DNA of 64,000 nucleotides, taken from assembly GCA_964635875.1 (NCBI GenBank), contig CAZWRK010000002.1:1-64000 (forward strand), read 5' to 3'. This DNA is from CAZWRK01 sp964635875. GTDB lineage: Bacteria; Pseudomonadota; Gammaproteobacteria; Burkholderiales; Aquaspirillaceae. The position numbers and the translations under genes were made by a program. Under the pieces are notes generated by a model. It worked only from the letters and a program-made list of their open reading frames with translations, was not told the DNA's origin and searched no databases. Below are positions 61,337-64,000 of this stretch, piece after piece. How positions within the stretch are numbered: position 1 is the stretch's first letter; each line of letters starts with the position of its first letter.

Positions 61337-61486
61337 ATGAACCAGAGCACCTACATCTGCGCCGAGTGCCACAACCCGGTCGGGTACTGGTACTACGGCT
61401 GGAAGCATCAGACCGGCTGGCACTCCCCGCCGACGTGCGGGAAGAAGCCGGTGCCGGTGAAGCGGGTCAGCCCTCGGGAGGCGTGA
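61337..61486 (+). CDS. Small plus-strand zinc-finger-like protein
   Basis: A 49-residue protein on the strand opposite to all other genes. AGGAGG lies six bases before ATG 61337. The product has CAECHNP near residue 8 and HSPPTC near 29, with many aromatic residues between, suggesting a one-zinc fold, and a basic C-terminus. Its 3' end overlaps the end of the minus-strand gene at 61467 by 20 bases. No clear promoter was seen on the plus strand upstream. A good ribosome site and GC-rich third positions support it. Confidence 0.6.
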   Translation: MNQSTYICAECHNPVGYWYYGWKHQTGWHSPPTCGKKPVPVKRVSPREA

Positions 61487-61775
61487 CCATCGCCCGGAGG
61501 TCGGCCAGGGTGATGGCCCCGCCCCGCTCGGCGTCGGTCACGCTCGCCGTGGACACGAAGGACTGCGACGAGTCGTAGCCCAGCGCCTCGGCGGCTTCCA
61601 GGATGGCGACGGTCTGCGGCCCGCCCGAGTAGACGGCCTCGGGGGTGTCGGGCTGCGGGGAGCCGGTGCCGTTGTCCGGGTCGGTGCGGCGCAGCACCAG
61701 GACGATGATCGCCTCGTCCTGGTCCTCGGCCCGCTCGGGGACGGTGGGGAGGTTCACGGTGATGCCCATCCCCAC
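61467..61775 (-). CDS. Hypothetical protein
   Basis: A 102-residue acidic protein starting at GTG 61775 (MGMGITVNLPTV). It has a strand-rich start and helices at the end. No motif recognised. It lies just after the Rpf-like gene and converges with the plus-strand gene. Confidence 0.55.
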   Translation of the reverse strand: MGMGITVNLPTVPERAEDQDEAIIVLVLRRTDPDNGTGSPQPDTPEAVYSGGPQTVAILEAAEALGYDSSQSFVSTASVTDAERGGAITLADLRAMVTPPEG

Positions 61776-61784
61776 AGGCTAGAC

Positions 61785-62393
61785 CTAGCAGCCGCCGCCC
61801 CAGTGGGATGCGCCAGCACCCCCGGCCCACAGTTCGGCTGCCTTGGCGTCCTGGACGGACTCGGGGGCCATCCACGCCTCGGCGTAGCCGCCGTAGCCGT
61901 TCCAGGTGCCGTTGATGAACTGCCACTTGCCGCTGGCCGACGAGGTGGGGTTCTGGGCGGTGAGCGAACCCCCGGACTCGCGCATCATCACGCAGCACGG
62001 CGGGAGGTTGCCGCCACACCGACCGGAGGAAGGCGTGTTCGCCGCTCGCGACGGCGAGGACTGGGAACGGGCAGCAGCAGCCTGGCGGGCCTTCTCGGCA
62101 GCGGCCTCGGCGGCGAGGCGCTCGTTGGTCTTCGTGATCCAGATGGTCTCGTTGGTCTTGTTGATCCAGACGGTCTCGTTCCAGATCCGCTCGTTGGTCT
62201 TGCTGATCCAGACCGCCTCGTTCCAGCGGTCGATCTCTTCCTGCGTCGGGCCAGCTTCGGTCGTCGTCGTGACCGAGTCGCCGCTGTAGACCTGCTCCGC
62301 ATCGGCACCTTCGGTGACCGGAGATGCGATGAAGAGCAAGGCCCCTACGAGCACGCAGACGAGCGCGACGAAGGAGATCTTGAGCTTGTGCAT
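61785..62393 (-). CDS. Secreted Rpf-type transglycosylase-like protein
   Basis: A 202-residue protein. Residues 1-29 are a signal peptide or anchor (KLKISFVALVCVLVGALLFIA). Residues about 55-95 repeat a Trp/Lys/Asn pattern (EAVWISKTNERIWNETVWINKTNETIW), likely a coiled or cell-wall-binding stalk. The C-terminal domain (about 125-202) resembles resuscitation-promoting factor/transglycosylase folds: MMRESGGS, whose Glu is the expected catalytic acid, then SGKWQFINGTWNGYGGY and a final ASHWGGGC. Rpf enzymes cut peptidoglycan of Actinobacteria. It could aid lysis, superinfection exclusion or host wall remodelling. Confidence 0.7.
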   Translation of the reverse strand: MHKLKISFVALVCVLVGALLFIASPVTEGADAEQVYSGDSVTTTTEAGPTQEEIDRWNEAVWISKTNERIWNETVWINKTNETIWITKTNERLAAEAAAEKARQAAAARSQSSPSRAANTPSSGRCGGNLPPCCVMMRESGGSLTAQNPTSSASGKWQFINGTWNGYGGYAEAWMAPESVQDAKAAELWAGGAGASHWGGGC

Positions 62394-62485
62394 GGATTCG
62401 CCCCCATGTGTGAGTTGAGGGCAACCACGTTACAGAAGCGTGACGGACAAGTCCAGGGGCAACCAAGGGAGTGGGGCCAGATGGC

Positions 62486-63367
62486 CTAGCCCCAGAGCGA
62501 CCCTTCGATCAGGTGGTACTTAGCCATGTTCAGTTCGTAGCGGGCCAGGAAGTCCAGGAGATCCGGCCAGAGCAGCGAGCCTGGATCGGTGAAGGCCACC
62601 TTCGGGGGAGGCTCCAGCAGCAGGCCCGGAGGTCGATGCGAGCGAAGCTCCACGAGGTTGATGTTGCGCCGGATCACCTCGGCGTGCTCGGCGTAGCGGC
62701 TCGGCCCAGATTCGATCAGGGCTTCGATGTTCCAGTCGGCAGCGGAGAGATCCTTCACCGCCGTCTTGAGCCCGACACGGGGCACACCGGGGATGCCGTC
62801 CGACTTGTCGCCCATGAGGGCGAGCACGAGCCCGTAGAAGGCGGGGTGGCAGCCGAACTTCTCCAAGACCCGCACCACGTCCCAGACCTCGTCGTCGGCC
62901 TGGGGGTCGGGGCGGATCTGGGTGACCCGAGCCGAGACAAGCTGGAGCATGTCCTTGTCGCCCGAGAGGATCACCACGTCGTTGGCGAACGGCCCAAGCA
63001 TCTTCCAGTAGTAGGCGATCAGGTCGTCGGCCTCGTAGCCCTTCCGCTCGGCCTGATGGATGCCAGAGAGAGCCAGGAACTCCTTGGCGAGAGCGAAGGC
63101 GGTGTCCTTCTCGTCGTCGGGTGCGTGGTGGCGATCGGCCTTGTAGCCGTCGTAGATCGCCACCCGGTACTCAGAGCGGCCACCGTCCCAGCACACGACC
63201 ATCGAATCGGGGGCCACCTGCCTGACGTACTTCGACAGGCTGTTGATGAAGATCGTCAGGGCCGAGGTCGGCACGCCGTCGGCGTTGGAGAGGGCCATGT
63301 GGCTCCCCTGCGCCGCCTTGAGGGACCGCATGAGGATGTTGGTCCCATCGACCAGGAGGGTCTTCAC
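62486..63367 (-). CDS. 5'-3' exonuclease, flap endonuclease type
   Basis: A 293-residue nuclease of the DNA polymerase I N-terminal/T5 exonuclease type. Metal-binding segments are LLVDGTNILMR near residue 4, CWDGGRSEYR near 60, YEADDLIAYY near 112, LSGDKDMLQLV near 135 and GDKSDGIPGVPRVG near 185, the last inside the helix-3-turn-helix DNA clamp. It removes RNA primers and flaps. It starts at GTG 63367, four bases after the preceding stop. The 92 bases between its end and the Rpf-like gene hold no confident promoter. Confidence 0.85.
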   Translation of the reverse strand: MKTLLVDGTNILMRSLKAAQGSHMALSNADGVPTSALTIFINSLSKYVRQVAPDSMVVCWDGGRSEYRVAIYDGYKADRHHAPDDEKDTAFALAKEFLALSGIHQAERKGYEADDLIAYYWKMLGPFANDVVILSGDKDMLQLVSARVTQIRPDPQADDEVWDVVRVLEKFGCHPAFYGLVLALMGDKSDGIPGVPRVGLKTAVKDLSAADWNIEALIESGPSRYAEHAEVIRRNINLVELRSHRPPGLLLEPPPKVAFTDPGSLLWPDLLDFLARYELNMAKYHLIEGSLWG

Positions 63368-63371
63368 CGTG

Positions 63372-63938
63372 TCAGGACTCGTCGGTGAGGAAGCGCAGGA
63401 TGTCGTTGGCCCACCCAGTCGCCTGGGAGCCCGGCCCCCACTCGGCTACGACCTGATCGTGCAGCCACATCGCCCGCTGGGTGACGCCTGCGAGGTCCAG
63501 GATCTCCGGCCCCTGGGGGATGTCCCCGAGCTTGGCCCCGCACTCCCGACAGGTGTTGCCGCTGGGGAGGTGCTGGATCGACCCATAGGGGTGCTGGCAC
63601 TCGGGGAGGCGATCGTCTGCCGCACCGCCCTGCTCACCGAAGCCACCGGGGACGGGACGATGGGCCTCGCGGTACTCCTTCGGCTGGAGATCGGAGCCAG
63701 GGACGGGCGTGGGGGAGTGGGCGGTGTTGCGATCCGCGAAGGTCTGGGGCGGGCTCTGGGTCTCGGCAAGCAAGGCCCGTGCCGCCTCCCCCTCTTCCCA
63801 CCGACGACGGGAGGCGATCGAAGAGGGGTGCTCGGTGGCAGCGCACGGCCCCTCGTGCTCGCTGGAGCCCGAAGGCACAGCGATGATGCACGGGAAGGAC
63901 ACGACCCCCTTGTCCACCTTCTTGCTACATGCAGCCAT
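63372..63938 (-). CDS. Hypothetical zinc protein at right edge
   Basis: A 188-residue protein starting MAACSKKVDKG at ATG 63938, next to an N run, so the start cannot be checked. The N-terminal half is Ser/Pro/Gln-rich; the C-terminal half has a zinc site (CQHP, then CRECG) and a helix ending ATGWANDILRFLT. No family was recognised. Confidence 0.55.
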   Translation of the reverse strand: MAACSKKVDKGVVSFPCIIAVPSGSSEHEGPCAATEHPSSIASRRRWEEGEAARALLAETQSPPQTFADRNTAHSPTPVPGSDLQPKEYREAHRPVPGGFGEQGGAADDRLPECQHPYGSIQHLPSGNTCRECGAKLGDIPQGPEILDLAGVTQRAMWLHDQVVAEWGPGSQATGWANDILRFLTDES

Positions 63939-63942
63939 GATC

Positions 63943-64000
63943 NNNNNNNNNNNNNNNNNNNNNNNNNNNNNNNNNNNNNNNNNNNNNNNNNNNNNNNNNN
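63943..64000. other. Assembly gap at window edge
   Basis: N run of at least 58 bases to the end of the window. Confidence 0.95.

Noticed and set aside
61115..61486. Longer 123-residue plus-strand version of the small zinc protein
   Set aside because: The strong ribosome site points to ATG 61337; the upstream part lacks coding character and covers a stem-loop and a minus-strand promoter.
1..64000. CRISPR arrays, tRNA genes, integrase or lysogeny genes
   Set aside because: No regularly spaced short repeats, no cloverleaf-like sequence and no integrase or repressor motifs were found by reading. tRNAs would need a covariance search to exclude fully.

Overview
The window is a GC-rich, almost entirely minus-strand segment of a large tailed-phage genome, most likely infecting an actinobacterium. 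The reasons are a complete phage replication set, a terminase large subunit, a portal and a prohead protease; a secreted Rpf-type transglycosylase-like protein, which is typical of Actinobacteria and their phages; many GTG starts; and several promoters placed so that the mRNA would be leaderless. No integrase, repressor or tRNA gene was seen. It is a scaffold: runs of N lie at 13167-13266, 16717-16816, 28282-28381, 33676-33775 and 63943-64000. Two of them are flanked by identical 55-bp sequences, so they look like uncollapsed contig overlaps.

Transcription runs right to left. From about 64 to 46 kb lies the replication and recombination block: flap exonuclease, Rpf-like protein, Hfq/Sm-like small protein, helicase loader, DnaB-like helicase, CHC2/TOPRIM primase, a zinc-ribbon protein with a degenerate J-like domain, a candidate ssDNA-binding protein, DNA polymerase III alpha, RecA, two PD-(D/E)XK-type nucleases and RuvC. 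From about 46 to 34 kb come HTH proteins, a DUF932-like protein, the large terminase, a DNA methyltransferase with a DnaJ-type zinc insertion, and several small zinc proteins. One short plus-strand gene (61337-61486) is the only gene supported on the other strand.

From about 38 kb to position 1 the virion region is dominated by very large multidomain proteins. They combine domains known from 'polyvalent' proteins of phages and plasmids: Arr-like ADP-ribosyltransferases, GNAT acetyltransferases, ParB-like, RelA/SpoT-like, 2H phosphoesterase, papain/transglutaminase-like, YodL-like, HNH, SWIM and zinc ribbons. Two adjacent genes at the left end carry at least five Arr-like and six GNAT domains. 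Many domain borders carry a short [RK]-T-A-[ASG] motif, also found near the termini of smaller virion-region proteins. My main hypothesis is that the phage protease (itself fused to HNH and ParB-like domains) cuts these chains, releasing packaged effectors that enter the host with the DNA. The portal and protease lie in this region, but no major capsid protein was recognised, so it is probably left of the window.

Regulation shows two recurrent layouts. Four intergenic sites share a 35-36-bp element (CCTGTYC-N17/18-CCTAAGA) before big virion-region genes, a candidate phage late promoter. A second set has sigma70-like TTGCA/TTGACA boxes with the -10 box 6-7 bases before the start codon. No gene-free stretch exceeds about 300 bases; the longest, 61038-61336, holds a promoter and a stem-loop.
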